DNA of 64,000 nucleotides from Deltaproteobacteria bacterium (GTDB lineage Bacteria; Desulfobacterota; GWC2-55-46), in NCBI GenBank assembly GCA_019912665.1, contig JAIOIE010000008.1, positions 1 through 64,000 of the forward strand, written 5' to 3'. Of this stretch, positions 16,772-25,426 are shown piece by piece. Position 1 is the stretch's first letter. The number at the start of each line of letters is the position of its first letter. Under the pieces are notes generated by a model that was given only the letters and a program-made list of their open reading frames with translations, searched no databases and was not told the origin of the DNA. Position numbers and translations under genes: made by a program.

Positions 16772-17142
16772 TTTTTTCTCTGTCCCTCGGAGAGCCTTGA
16801 AGTCGACTCCATGGCCCTTATTATCTCGAGCACAAGGTCTGTGTCTGCGGTGTCATAGAACTCGCCCGGGTCCGAGACCCTGGTTTCGCCGACATAGTAC
16901 CCCTGTATGCATTCAACGTTCTCAACGAATTGCTTTCTCTGAACCGAGTGCGTAAGCTCCGCTATCCTTACCTGGTCGGCAAGGCCCCGCGTCCTTGCCG
17001 CGAGGAGGCGCGAGTATTCCTGCACCCTCGAATAGGGGACGAACTTCAGGCTCACTATGCACGGGTCCAGGCTCTCCCTGTTCCCTCCGTATTCGGGTAT
17101 GTAGTCAATGATGCTCTCCCTGTCGAAACTCACTATGGCCAT
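16768..17142 (-). CDS. Tail assembly chaperone, short form (G-like)
   Basis: 124 residues without catalytic motifs: a largely helical protein (RVQEYSRLLAARTRGLADQV). In siphophages two overlapping products between the tail tube and tape measure genes chaperone the tape measure during tail assembly, the longer made by ribosomal frameshifting. This gene is in that position and ends in AGA-AAA-AAC-TGA, placing a slippery heptamer directly before the stop. Confidence 0.75.
   Translation of the reverse strand: MAIVSFDRESIIDYIPEYGGNRESLDPCIVSLKFVPYSRVQEYSRLLAARTRGLADQVRIAELTHSVQRKQFVENVECIQGYYVGETRVSDPGEFYDTADTDLVLEIIRAMESTSRLSEGQRKN
16771..16777 (-). promoter_or_regulatory. -1 programmed frameshift slippery site A-AAA-AAC
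   Basis: In the zero frame the codons read AGA AAA AAC TGA, so the heptamer A-AAA-AAC is in the exact X-XXY-YYZ phase for a -1 slip, immediately before the stop. Five bases downstream GCGG-GCTT-CCGC can form a small hairpin that might stimulate slipping. The -1 frame is then open for 133 codons. Confidence 0.8.
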
Positions 17143-17191
17143 CTCTCCCCTCCTCGGTCGGCTTTAGAACGTTTTTTGCGGATGGCTCCTG

Positions 17192-18283
17192 TCAGACGGA
17201 CGGCGCCGTGTTCATGAGCATGAGCCCCATCATGTACTTCGCTTCAGCGCCGTCGAAAAGGCCTTCGTATTTGAGGGTGACCGTGGGGTCCTTTTCATAA
17301 GAGTATTCAGGCTCCCCGCCGGTCCTGTGAAGCTTCGGGAGGTCTATAACGAGTCCGTGCGTCCCGCCCGAGCCTGCGTCCGTGCCGGTATCCCAGTGGA
17401 AAAGGAGGTTGGTCGTGCCTGCCCCGGAGACCCAGTCCCTGAACTCGGCTATTGAAGAAAAACCGTTCGCCGGGTCCTCCCAGTCTATTGCGAGCTCGAT
17501 CGAAACCTTGAACTCCCCCATGCGGGTCCTGTCAGGGTAGGCGACTCCAGAAAGCCTGAGCGCGTCCTCCATCCCGTTCTCCATCTTTATGGAGACCTTG
17601 TCGGGCTTGATAGCAGTAGCGCCGGCAACCGAAAAACCGGTAAAGTCCGGCGCGGTACCGGTCCTGGCGACGACACCCGTGCTGATCCTGAGGTTATTGT
17701 AGTCGCACCTCAGGTTTTCAGCGGCGAATACGGGATTCCCGAGCTCCGCCGTGTCCGCGTCCCTTCTCTGGCCGAAGAGCTCCGCCGTGAGCTTAAGCGC
17801 CTGCCCGGCTTCCTGCTCGAAAGAGAGGGCCTTTACCCTGCCGCCTACAAATGGCCAGTTCCGCACATTTGCCCCTTCGTTTATATTGAAGTTGAGGGTG
17901 AGGGCTTTCTGGCCGAGCGAACCCTCCGAGAACGGGTCGGCAGCCGGATACATCATATGGTAATACTGCCCTGTCGAGCCGTTCTGCCCGGAGGCGCACT
18001 TTCCGAAAAAGTGCTTAAGAAGGGTGCCGACGAGGCCCTTGGCGGGGCTTGTCTCCGTAAAGAACGGCATCTCAAGAGACGCTCTCCACCTCTCGGAGAA
18101 CCTCTCAACCGCGTGCGGGCCGAGGATAGCCTCCTCGCCCCTCCACTCTTTTCTTTTCCTGTCGTCGAACTCGGACTTGGGCACGCCGGGGGTTAAGAGT
18201 GGCAGGAATCCGACTGTCCCGGACTCCTTCACACCCCTTTCAGCCTCTTCGCCAAGCGCCGCGTATATCAAGTTCCTCGCCAT
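17192..18283 (-). CDS. Major tail tube protein
   Basis: 363 residues from the ATG at 18283, which is preceded by AGGAGGCGAG; an upstream in-frame ATG is less likely. The protein is beta-rich with repeated strand patterns (SIELAIDWEDPANGFSSIAE, then DPTVTLKYEGLFDG) and no membrane segment. Size, position after the tail terminator and before the chaperone pair, and the style of the sequence fit a phage tail tube protein. Confidence 0.7.
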   Translation of the reverse strand: MARNLIYAALGEEAERGVKESGTVGFLPLLTPGVPKSEFDDRKRKEWRGEEAILGPHAVERFSERWRASLEMPFFTETSPAKGLVGTLLKHFFGKCASGQNGSTGQYYHMMYPAADPFSEGSLGQKALTLNFNINEGANVRNWPFVGGRVKALSFEQEAGQALKLTAELFGQRRDADTAELGNPVFAAENLRCDYNNLRISTGVVARTGTAPDFTGFSVAGATAIKPDKVSIKMENGMEDALRLSGVAYPDRTRMGEFKVSIELAIDWEDPANGFSSIAEFRDWVSGAGTTNLLFHWDTGTDAGSGGTHGLVIDLPKLHRTGGEPEYSYEKDPTVTLKYEGLFDGAEAKYMMGLMLMNTAPSV

Positions 18284-18377
18284 CTCGCCTCCTGCCCCTT
18301 GTGAACGTTCAATTGAATGCGAATCTATTTCAAAATAACTCGGCATCGCTCATAGGCAGAGCGCCTCGTCCCGAAAA

Positions 18378-18809
18378 CTATGGCACCCTGTACCTTACGG
18401 ATGCTCTCACCCTCACTTCCGGCCTGCTGCTCCTGCCAGTGACCTCGGCCCTCTCTATCCTGACCCCGCTAACGCTCTTTGCCTCCGAAAGCGCCCTGGT
18501 GTTCAACGCATCCACCGTCAAGCCGTCCCTTATGGCGTGTATGATCTTCTGCTCCTCCCTGATAACTACCGAGGGCTCTCCCGGAGACATGATTACTTTG
18601 AGAAGGAAGCCCGCCTCGGCATACCCCGGCCCCTGCCCCAGACTCTGCTCGAACGACTCTCCCGCGTAGAAAATTTCTCCAAGGGGCAAAAGGCCCGCGG
18701 GTATGCCCTCCTGGAGCTCGAAGGACTTCCTGTTGAAATTGATTCCCAGCGCCCTCAGTGTTGCCTCGATATTGTCGGTGAGGGCCGCTACGATCTCGTA
18801 ACCCGTCAT
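18378..18809 (-). CDS. Tail terminator / head-tail joining protein
   Basis: 143 residues: an N-terminal helix (MTGYEIVAALTDNIEATLRA) and beta strands ending in RPEVRVRASVRYRVP, a layout common in tail terminator proteins that cap the tail tube. It overlaps the upstream gene by 4 nt and precedes the tail tube gene, the usual location. The function is inferred from position. Confidence 0.6.
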   Translation of the reverse strand: MTGYEIVAALTDNIEATLRALGINFNRKSFELQEGIPAGLLPLGEIFYAGESFEQSLGQGPGYAEAGFLLKVIMSPGEPSVVIREEQKIIHAIRDGLTVDALNTRALSEAKSVSGVRIERAEVTGRSSRPEVRVRASVRYRVP

Positions 18810-19690
18810 CTCCTGCCCGCCTTGAGGGTGTTGAACTTATAGCTCCCCTCCGCCCCTGATATCAGGCCATCCCCGGTGCGGTCATATTTTAAAGTGACCT
18901 CCGAGATGGCCTCGTCAGCCTTCCTTTCATATTCTTTCCAGAAGTCCCACCAGAGCCCCTTGCTCTCAGCCGCAAGCCCCTTGCAGGCCTCGGCAACGGA
19001 GAGGAATATGTGCGCCTCCCTGAGGTCATACGAGTCGAGCACGAGATGGGGCCTTTTCCCGAGCCTCGTAAGCCTCTCCTCCAGCTTCTCAAATGCCCTC
19101 TGTATCTCCCTTCCGAAAGACCTCGACAATATATAGCTCTCTCCTGATAAGACCGGCGACGGGAAAGGCTCGACTGAAACGGTCCCGCTTGCGGCCGTAA
19201 AGCCAGTGACCTCCCTCCTCTCCCCCTTGGCAGGGAGATACGCGGTCCCGCCGGTGAAATAGTCGTCTCCGTATCTTTTCAGCCCGGTGTCGATGATCGC
19301 GGTCTCCGACCCGGACTCCGCTAGCCCCCTTACGCTCCAGTTGCTCTCCCTGAGCTGGGGAAGCTCCGCCGTAAGGTCGTCGTCCGTGACCACCTTGCCA
19401 AGCCTGGATTTCACTACGTCATAAAGAAGGGTCGCGTAATGGGTCTTGGACGCATGCGCGTATTCTATGACGGCCTTGTAATTAAGCGCCGCAACTGAAT
19501 TTTCCGCTTGGCCCAGGTCGTATAAGAGGAGCCCGTCCCCCGCAATCGACATCTGTGCCCTCTCGACCAGAAGACGGCCTTCGGGCGTGTAAACGGTGAT
19601 GAACGCGGCCTCCGGGACTAGCCTCCTGTTGCTCTCATATATGTATGTCTGGAACCTGTCCGGCGTATTCAGAAGAAATTGCTGCCTCAT
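18806..19690 (-). CDS. Head-tail connector / head completion-type protein
   Basis: 294 residues from the ATG at 19690, preceded by GGCGGAGACGAA; a further in-frame start lies 8 codons upstream. No recognised domain. Helical and beta segments alternate, with a C-terminal helix-rich region (RAFEKLEERLTRLGKR). Lying between capsid and tail terminator genes, it most likely helps join head and tail. Confidence 0.55.
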   Translation of the reverse strand: MRQQFLLNTPDRFQTYIYESNRRLVPEAAFITVYTPEGRLLVERAQMSIAGDGLLLYDLGQAENSVAALNYKAVIEYAHASKTHYATLLYDVVKSRLGKVVTDDDLTAELPQLRESNWSVRGLAESGSETAIIDTGLKRYGDDYFTGGTAYLPAKGERREVTGFTAASGTVSVEPFPSPVLSGESYILSRSFGREIQRAFEKLEERLTRLGKRPHLVLDSYDLREAHIFLSVAEACKGLAAESKGLWWDFWKEYERKADEAISEVTLKYDRTGDGLISGAEGSYKFNTLKAGRR

Positions 19691-19714
19691 TTCGTCTCCG
19701 CCTTTAGTCAACAT

Positions 19715-19855
19715 CTAAAAATTGCTATCTTCCCTGGACTTTGCGTCAGGGCGTGAATAAGATGCTCACATATCCCACATATATGCTCCGCTTTTTATTC
19801 CCGCCCTTCCTTAATTACAGGAAAATTTCAAATTTCCAGAGGTTGCTTTTAATGA
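19715..19855. other. AT-rich gap inside the structural operon
   Basis: About 140 nt without a supported gene, clearly more AT-rich than its surroundings. It contains GGAAAATTTCAAATTTCC (near-palindromic) on the plus strand. No consensus promoter or terminator stands out. It divides head from tail genes and might hold a tail-module promoter. Confidence 0.35.
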
Positions 19856-20011
19856 TTACTTCCTCGCCTTGTTGTCGGTCAGACTCGCTATTTTCGCCGC
19901 CTTCTTCTCCATCTCGCGCACCTCTTTCGATTCCGGCAGCTTTCCGGTGCGTTCGAGCCTGTCCTTATAAAGCCTTTCAACAAGCCTTTCGACCGCTCGC
20001 CTTTCGTTCAT
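19856..20011 (-). CDS. Small charged phage protein
   Basis: 51 residues, very rich in Arg, Lys and Glu (RRAVERLVERLYKDRLERTG), probably one long helix. The ATG at 20011 follows GAAGG; a TTG at 20053 in the same frame overlaps the previous gene. No family recognised. Its position between capsid and connector genes is its only functional clue. Confidence 0.5.
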   Translation of the reverse strand: MNERRAVERLVERLYKDRLERTGKLPESKEVREMEKKAAKIASLTDNKARK

Positions 20012-20018
20012 AATGCCT

Positions 20019-20399
20019 TCACGCCTCCTCTTCCGGAGCGTCTTTCCGGTCAAAATCCGGGATCTCGCTCGGCTCCGGAAGAAATCGTCCTTCCGGGAAG
20101 CTCACACCGGCGGCCTTGAGCCCCTTGTGTTGCCTCAGCGCGCCCTCCATCCTCAGAAGCAGCCCACTATCCAACTTGAGAGGGACCCACCCGTCCTTCC
20201 AGTACTTGAGCGCGGCCTCCTTCAGCTCCCTCACCCTGACCGTCTGAAGAGACCTCTTCCCGCCTGACCCGTTAACATACTGCCCGGTCCACATCCAGAG
20301 GTCCTTTATGTGTTCGCCCTGCCATGCGATGGAGGCATGGTTGCTGAACGCTATGGTAATATATCCTTTCTCTTTCAATGCGCCGGGATGAAGTGCCAT
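20019..20399 (-). CDS. Hypothetical phage head-region protein
   Basis: 126 residues from the ATG at 20399 (MALHPGALKEKGY), preceded by GGGGGAA. The frame is open further upstream but would overlap the capsid gene and the intervening hairpin. It has no recognised domain; it is mixed alpha/beta with an acidic, Pro-rich C-terminus. Likely a head accessory or decoration protein given its place just after the capsid gene. Confidence 0.55.
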   Translation of the reverse strand: MALHPGALKEKGYITIAFSNHASIAWQGEHIKDLWMWTGQYVNGSGGKRSLQTVRVRELKEAALKYWKDGWVPLKLDSGLLLRMEGALRQHKGLKAAGVSFPEGRFLPEPSEIPDFDRKDAPEEEA

Positions 20400-20416
20400 A
20401 TTCCCCCGAGAAGTGC

Positions 20417-20441
20417 GCGGAGGGGCGCTTGGCCCCTCCGC
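20417..20441. repeat. Strong hairpin just after the capsid gene
   Basis: GCGGAGGGGC-GCTTG-GCCCCTCCGC: a perfect ten-pair stem starting 5 nt after the capsid stop. The T-run (TCTTTTTATT) is on the plus-strand side only, so for minus-strand transcription it is not a standard terminator. It may protect the 3' end of capsid mRNA or stop antisense transcription. Confidence 0.6.
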
Positions 20442-20446
20442 TCTTT

Positions 20447-21310
20447 TTATTCGTGCTTGCTTATTATCTTCACGCCGCCGCCTGATGCGGTATTTACGCA
20501 CCCATGGCCGTAGAGCGCGGTCACGACTATTTCCGTTGCGCGAAGCGAAGCGTCCCTCTGGAACTCGGTCTTGGCCCCGGTCTTAAGCACATAGGCCAGG
20601 CCCGACTGGTTCCCCATGGGCATCATCACCCCGAGCCTGTCCGCGTCCAGGTTTATCGACGCGCAGTTCGTGGACTGCACTATATCCACCCCGTAGAGGG
20701 TGCCGAGCGAGCCGACCTCCTGAGCAGGCACCGAGGGGCCTCCCCAGACCGCGCCTGTCGAGGCCGCTATCGCAGTCCTGAGATTACTGACCTGGTAGGG
20801 GTGGAGCACCGCGACGAACGGGCCCTTCGCGTTCCCCAGCTCGAGCTTATAGACGGCCGAGAGGAAATGCGACTCGTCCATGTCAGCGCCCGAGGTCCCG
20901 ACCGAGCTCGTGAAGCTGGCCGCGCTCGAAAGGAGATCCGCGTCTATCTTGTTCGCGAGCGCCTTTCCGAGCTCTTCAGCGAAGGGCTCGAGGCCGCCGA
21001 GACCGGCCCCGTTAAGGAGCATGTCGGAAACCGTAATGAGGATGCCGGCCTCGTCGGCGGTGATGAGCGTCGAGGTGGTGTTTACCGCCGTATTGCTCAT
21101 ATCCGTCGCTTCGGTCAAGTCGGCGGCCATGAGGAGCGGCCACTTCGGGAACTCGACCGAGAGCGTTGATTCCCCGCTTATGTCCGCGACCCTTACGAGC
21201 GGCGGCATCACCGCCTCGGCGTAAGCGGCGTCTATCACGAGTCTCGATACTATCTCTGCGGCCACCAGCTCGCCTGCTGACCCTGCGGCCGTTGTCACTT
21301 CATTTGCCAT
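20447..21310 (-). CDS. Major capsid protein
   Basis: 287 residues with the pattern of phage coat proteins: an N-terminal helix (AGELVAAEIVSRLVIDAAYA), an extended-loop-like beta region (STLSVEFPKWPLLMAADLTE), then a compact alpha/beta core (FVAVLHPYQVSNLRTAIAAS) ending in VVTALYGHGCVNTASGGGVK. This fits an HK97-fold major capsid protein of the type made with a separate scaffold. The scaffold gene lies directly upstream. No prohead protease gene is present in the cluster. Confidence 0.82.
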   Translation of the reverse strand: MANEVTTAAGSAGELVAAEIVSRLVIDAAYAEAVMPPLVRVADISGESTLSVEFPKWPLLMAADLTEATDMSNTAVNTTSTLITADEAGILITVSDMLLNGAGLGGLEPFAEELGKALANKIDADLLSSAASFTSSVGTSGADMDESHFLSAVYKLELGNAKGPFVAVLHPYQVSNLRTAIAASTGAVWGGPSVPAQEVGSLGTLYGVDIVQSTNCASINLDADRLGVMMPMGNQSGLAYVLKTGAKTEFQRDASLRATEIVVTALYGHGCVNTASGGGVKIISKHE

Positions 21311-21340
21311 TCAGTTCTTCCTCCTTTGATGCCGCGGCCG

Positions 21341-22003
21341 TCAGACGGCCGCGGAGTTAAATTTCCTCCTCCGGGCCTCAATGAAGGGGTTTTTTACATC
21401 CCTGAACCTGTAGGTCTGCCCGGCTGAGCCTTGAACGCTCAATCCTTCCCTGAGGAGCCTGTCGAGTTCCTCCCTGGGCATCGCGCGCCAGGAAGCAGGG
21501 TCCGAGAGGTTATGTCGAATTGACCCGGCGCCGAACCTCGCTCCCTGCGAGCCTGCGCCGGAGCCGCCAAAAGGCCTCAGGTGATGAGGCCTCTCGCCGA
21601 GCCAGTCCGAGACGAACTCGTCGAGTGTCATAGGCTGGCCGGCCGTGTTTATCCTCACTGCCCCCGAGTCGCCGAGCACCTTTACGCTCCCGTCCTCTTC
21701 CATTCTAACCCGGTGCTTGACGAGCTCGACGACCTCCTCGGCGTCGACCACGTTGTGCCTGGATATGGCCCTCAAAAGCGCAGCCGACTTCCTCTCGTCC
21801 TGAAGCCTCTCGACCTCGCCCTTGAGCCTCTCCACCTCTTCGCTCCCGCCCTTTCCCTTCTGGGCCTTGGAGTAGGCCTTCCTGTACGCCTCGTCTATGA
21901 GCTCCTGCACCTTTGCCTGCTGCTCCGGGAGGAACATCACTTTTCTGGCTTCCTCACTTCCGTCGCGGCCGTCGCCTCCAACCGTTTTAAGTTCGTCAAC
22001 CAT
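21341..22003 (-). CDS. Phage scaffolding protein
   Basis: 220 residues, strongly charged with a long predicted coiled coil (SEEVERLKGEVERLQDERKS) at residues ~50-75. A Gly-rich linker leads to a basic C-terminus (FIEARRRKFNSAAV). Scaffolding proteins have exactly this build and guide capsid assembly through a basic C-terminal segment. It lies between portal and capsid genes, the standard place. Confidence 0.75.
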   Translation of the reverse strand: MVDELKTVGGDGRDGSEEARKVMFLPEQQAKVQELIDEAYRKAYSKAQKGKGGSEEVERLKGEVERLQDERKSAALLRAISRHNVVDAEEVVELVKHRVRMEEDGSVKVLGDSGAVRINTAGQPMTLDEFVSDWLGERPHHLRPFGGSGAGSQGARFGAGSIRHNLSDPASWRAMPREELDRLLREGLSVQGSAGQTYRFRDVKNPFIEARRRKFNSAAV

Positions 22004-22033
22004 GCCTGCCTCCTTTGAGCCCCCTTCTTAAAA

Positions 22034-22057
22034 CCGCCCCCCGGGGTGCCGGGGCGG
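22034..22057 (-). terminator. Hairpin between portal and scaffold genes
   Basis: On the minus strand CCGCCCC...GGGGCGG pairs over a ten-base loop and is followed by TTTTAAG. It could act as a weak terminator after the portal gene or as a 5' stabiliser for scaffold-capsid mRNA. Confidence 0.4.
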
Positions 22058-22079
22058 CCTGGCAGCCACGCCCGGCCTG

Positions 22080-23441
22080 TTAAGCTGTTGCAGGCGCGCC
22101 GCCTTTTTCGATCTCGTCGTATATCTTCGATAGCACCTCTTCGCCTGTCTTGGGGAGGACCGAATGCGCGATCCTCTTCTGCAGCTCCTTCCTGAAGGTC
22201 TCCGAGCCGACAAGGGCTGTCTGAGCCTTCAGGGCGTTCTGAAGCTCCCTGTCAAGGTCCCTAACCGAGAAATCATCCGGATAGTCTATGTGTCCATCGA
22301 ACTTCCTTCCTTCCCACTTGGCCCATAGCTCCAGGACCCTCGTCTCGGCCTGCTCGATATTATCGGCCTTTTCGCTCAAGGTTGAATACAGCTGCTGGTA
22401 TTCGAGCTCAAGGGCCACCCCAGAGCGCACGCTCCCGTAGTCCTCTGCGGATTTAACGCCCCCCAGCTTCGCGATCCTGTATATCTCGTCAATGTCGTGC
22501 CTGACCCATTCCCTTATCTCGGAAAGAGACGAATGCGGGGCCTCGAGCCAGTACGGCCTGGAGTTCGGCTCTGCAGGGTCGAACTGGAGTATGTTCCTGG
22601 GACCGAGCTCCCTCTCACCCGCTTCCCCGCGCGAATACGGGACGGCCAGCATGGGGAAGGCCGTGTTCTCGATAATCTCCCTCGCGTCGCTGCAGAGGTA
22701 ATAGATGTTCCTGTTTATGTCGGCTATGTCCTGGATATCGGATATGCCCGCCATCCGCGTGCCGGACTGCTTGTTATAGAGGCTCACTAGCGGCACCTCA
22801 CCGAGCCCGTGCCAGCCCGCATCCAGGAGCGCAGCCTCGCCTTCCCGTGCCTGCCAGAGCTCCCAGCCCTCCCTGTTCCAGACCCTGAAAGTATCCGCGG
22901 CCTCCCTTATCTTCACGCTGTCGAGGACCGGCCTCCCTGAGTACGGGAGCCTTATGTATGACCAGTCAAGGAGGTTTTCCGGCGTAACGAGCGCGAGATA
23001 GGGCCTTATGCCGAAGTCCTCGGCCTCGGCCCGGGTCACGGCCAGGGTCTGCGACTTGTCGACAATTATAGAAACCCTGCCGTACACGCTCGCGAACCTC
23101 TGCGCCTCTCTCATGAACGACTTGAAATTATTTCCTTCGAGGTCGGCGTCGGCCAGGAACATATGGAAAAGCCTGTCTCCGGCAAGCGAACCGAAATCCC
23201 TTACGGCGTCCTTCCTGAAGAGGTGGGAGACGAAGATATCGATTATCGGGCCGCAATAGTTGTAATAGTAGCTCGTCTCCTTCCGCCGGGCGTAATTTGC
23301 CGCGCTCTCGAAAGGATGCTGCAGGAGGTAGTCGCCCGTCTTGTACATCCTCCCCCCGAAGTAGGAACGGATATAGAAGAGCCACTCGTCTATGTGCCCG
23401 GCATAAAGCGGATGTGTCCTTTCAAGCTCCTCGTGGGTCAT
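22080..23441 (-). CDS. Phage portal protein
   Basis: 453 residues. The N-terminal region (HPLYAGHIDEWLFYIRSYFGG), a central beta domain (LALVTPENLLDWSYIRLPYS) and a C-terminal helical region (IRQ-like helices, ELQNALKAQTALVGSETFRK) resemble portal proteins of the DUF4055 type. The portal is the dodecameric channel at the capsid vertex through which DNA is packed. The gene follows the large terminase by 40 nt. Confidence 0.8.
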   Translation of the reverse strand: MTHEELERTHPLYAGHIDEWLFYIRSYFGGRMYKTGDYLLQHPFESAANYARRKETSYYYNYCGPIIDIFVSHLFRKDAVRDFGSLAGDRLFHMFLADADLEGNNFKSFMREAQRFASVYGRVSIIVDKSQTLAVTRAEAEDFGIRPYLALVTPENLLDWSYIRLPYSGRPVLDSVKIREAADTFRVWNREGWELWQAREGEAALLDAGWHGLGEVPLVSLYNKQSGTRMAGISDIQDIADINRNIYYLCSDAREIIENTAFPMLAVPYSRGEAGERELGPRNILQFDPAEPNSRPYWLEAPHSSLSEIREWVRHDIDEIYRIAKLGGVKSAEDYGSVRSGVALELEYQQLYSTLSEKADNIEQAETRVLELWAKWEGRKFDGHIDYPDDFSVRDLDRELQNALKAQTALVGSETFRKELQKRIAHSVLPKTGEEVLSKIYDEIEKGGAPATA

Positions 23442-23481
23442 TCGCTCCCCTCCCTTGAATTACAGAATCGTATTCTTCACA

Positions 23482-24741
23482 TTACTTATAAAACCTTCTC
23501 GCAGGGTCATGCCTGCTGAGCCTCAGCGGGAACTCGTATTCGACGAGATACCCGAGCGCGTCGGAGGCGTGGGTCCGTTCCGGATTCGACTTGTCTATCT
23601 CCATGCCCCCCGAGCGCCACTCTACGGTCTCGAAGTCCTTCCTCAAATGAGCGCACCTCGGGTGCAGTAAGAGCCTGACCTCGCCGCTCGAGCTCTCGAG
23701 CATCGCGTTCACGGCGTTCACCCTGTCGCGGACCGGCGGGTTCGACCTCTTTACCCTTTGCGTTTTCAGCCCCAGCCCGTCGAGTATGGCGTAATCGCTC
23801 ATGCCCGCCGTCGATCTGCTCATTCCCGCCGCGTCCCCGTATACGACGAGCCCTGACTTGTGTCCTCCGTATCTTGCAAGGATAGCCCTCCCCATCTCAG
23901 CCGTGTTCGTGTTCCTCATGGCTATCTCGTCCAGCACCCGGACCGTCCTGCCGTCGGTCTGCGCCACTTCCCACACGCAAAGGTCCACGTTGAAATCGCA
24001 GCACACCGCGAGCTTCAGGTCCGTGTTTATCGACAGCCCCGGGTCCTCGTGCCTGGCCCGGTCGTAAGCGTAATAGGCCCGGCCTGAAGAACCCTCGAAG
24101 CTCGCTTCGTACTCCTGCCTGAAGGTCCTGGCGTCCAGGACCCTCCTTGCCGCCTCTACCTCTTCCGGCGGCAGGATTTCTGAGGACGGCCATGTATAAA
24201 GGCCCCAGTCCCGGTCGTTCCCGCTCGCGGCATACTCGGCTACTTCCTTGAAATGGTTCAGGCCCTCAGGCACGCCTATGAACCAGCACCACCCTCGCCT
24301 GTCCGAAAGGGCCGGCCTTATGTGCTCGGTCCAGGCCGTATCCCTCATGTTGGCGAACTCGTCCAGCACCCCGCCGTCCCACGGCACTCCCTCTACCCTT
24401 TCAGGCTTGTCGAGCCCCACTACCCATAGCTCGCTCCCGAAAACCGTCTTTATGCAGAGGTCGCTCTCGTATACCCTTTTGGTCCACTCGCGGGGCGTGA
24501 GCTCCTTCAGGTCCTTCCAGAATATCCGCTTCGCCTGCTCCCTCGTGGGGGCCGCAGCAAAATATTTCGGGTCGTGCCAATTCTTTCTCTCATTGAGGCT
24601 TATGACCAGCTTCCGCTTGGCGAGCTCTGTCTTTCCGCTCCTTCTTCCCGCCGGAACCACCGCAAACCTTTTATTCTCGTTCCAGAGCCTCTTCTGCTCC
24701 GGATGGGGCCGTAGCCTCTGCCATCTCGGAGGCAAGCGCAT
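23482..24741 (-). CDS. Terminase large subunit
   Basis: 419 residues, the DNA-packaging motor. Walker A is AGRRSGKT (residues 31-38) and Walker B VLDEF (about 125-129). The C-terminal nuclease carries acidic residues in LAVCCDFNVD (Asp about 249), VVYGDAAGMS and HASDALGYLVE. All key residues are present, so the motor looks intact. The gene overlaps the small terminase gene by 71 nt. Confidence 0.93.
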   Translation of the reverse strand: MRLPPRWQRLRPHPEQKRLWNENKRFAVVPAGRRSGKTELAKRKLVISLNERKNWHDPKYFAAAPTREQAKRIFWKDLKELTPREWTKRVYESDLCIKTVFGSELWVVGLDKPERVEGVPWDGGVLDEFANMRDTAWTEHIRPALSDRRGWCWFIGVPEGLNHFKEVAEYAASGNDRDWGLYTWPSSEILPPEEVEAARRVLDARTFRQEYEASFEGSSGRAYYAYDRARHEDPGLSINTDLKLAVCCDFNVDLCVWEVAQTDGRTVRVLDEIAMRNTNTAEMGRAILARYGGHKSGLVVYGDAAGMSRSTAGMSDYAILDGLGLKTQRVKRSNPPVRDRVNAVNAMLESSSGEVRLLLHPRCAHLRKDFETVEWRSGGMEIDKSNPERTHASDALGYLVEYEFPLRLSRHDPARRFYK

Positions 24742-25114
24742 GGCCGTCCTCCATTTCCTTTTTCAATGTTCTACCGAGCCCCAGCGCCAGCTCCTCCTCT
24801 TTACGGTAGTCCGAAAGGACCTCCAGGGCGGTCTTCGCGACCTTTAGCTCCTCTAACCCCAGCTTGAGATCCGCGTTCTCAAGCCCCTTTACGAGCCTTC
24901 TCCTTACCCCGTTCAGGAGCGTCCTGTGGTCGGCTGCCGTGCTGTCCGGCGCGCCGGAGCCTGCATCAGGGAGTCCTCCTTTTTTCTGCCACTTTTCCTT
25001 CCGCGCCTTCCTACGCACTGTCTCGGCGCTGCACCCGTGCCTTTCCGCGAGGGCAAGCGCTCCGGTCCCGCTCTGGTAGCCACTCTTTACAGCCTTCCAG
25101 TCTATTTTCACCAA
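24671..25114 (-). CDS. Terminase small subunit
   Basis: 147 residues. An N-terminal helix-turn-helix (GALALAERHGCSAETVRRKA) is typical of small terminases that recognise DNA for packaging. The rest is helical and charged. It precedes and overlaps the large subunit gene. A pac/cos-recognising subunit would be expected in a phage; in transfer agents it is often modified. Confidence 0.8.
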   Translation of the reverse strand: MVKIDWKAVKSGYQSGTGALALAERHGCSAETVRRKARKEKWQKKGGLPDAGSGAPDSTAADHRTLLNGVRRRLVKGLENADLKLGLEELKVAKTALEVLSDYRKEEELALGLGRTLKKEMEDGHALASEMAEATAPSGAEEALERE

Positions 25115-25134
25115 TAAACCCCGTGCCGCTTTTT

Positions 25135-25305
25135 TCAGATCTCATCAAGTCCTTCGTGCTCCCCGCAGTTCCTTAAAGGATAGAGGCTGACAAAGACCCT
25201 GTTGCATTCCATGCAGACCTCCGGCTCCCTCAAGAGTACCCTTGAGGCGGACCTCCTGTAATAACCTGGCGAAGCCTTCCTCTGAGCATTGACCTCGGAA
25301 CCCAT
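25135..25305 (-). CDS. 56-residue zinc-ribbon-like protein
   Basis: A short gene with a good GGAGGT five bases before its ATG. The product has CMEC, twelve residues, CGEH (Cys-x2-Cys...Cys-x2-His), a likely zinc site, after a basic N-terminus (NAQRKASPGYYRRSASR). It ends 20 nt before the small terminase gene and is the first gene of the packaging operon. Function unknown; a DNA-binding or HNH-less accessory role would be a guess. Confidence 0.65.
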   Translation of the reverse strand: MGSEVNAQRKASPGYYRRSASRVLLREPEVCMECNRVFVSLYPLRNCGEHEGLDEI

Positions 25306-25426
25306 ACGGCACCTCCGCGCTCCGTTTATGCCATATGGTGTAACTCTTCTACCCGGCCATTGCTAACCGCAGGTAACGGCGCAGGAAATGCGGATAATTT
25401 ATTCTGTACCGGGGGCTTGAAATGCA

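Noticed and set aside
25306-25426. Promoter for the packaging operon
   Set aside because: TTGCAT and AATAAA-like boxes occur but with wrong spacing; no candidate was good enough to list.
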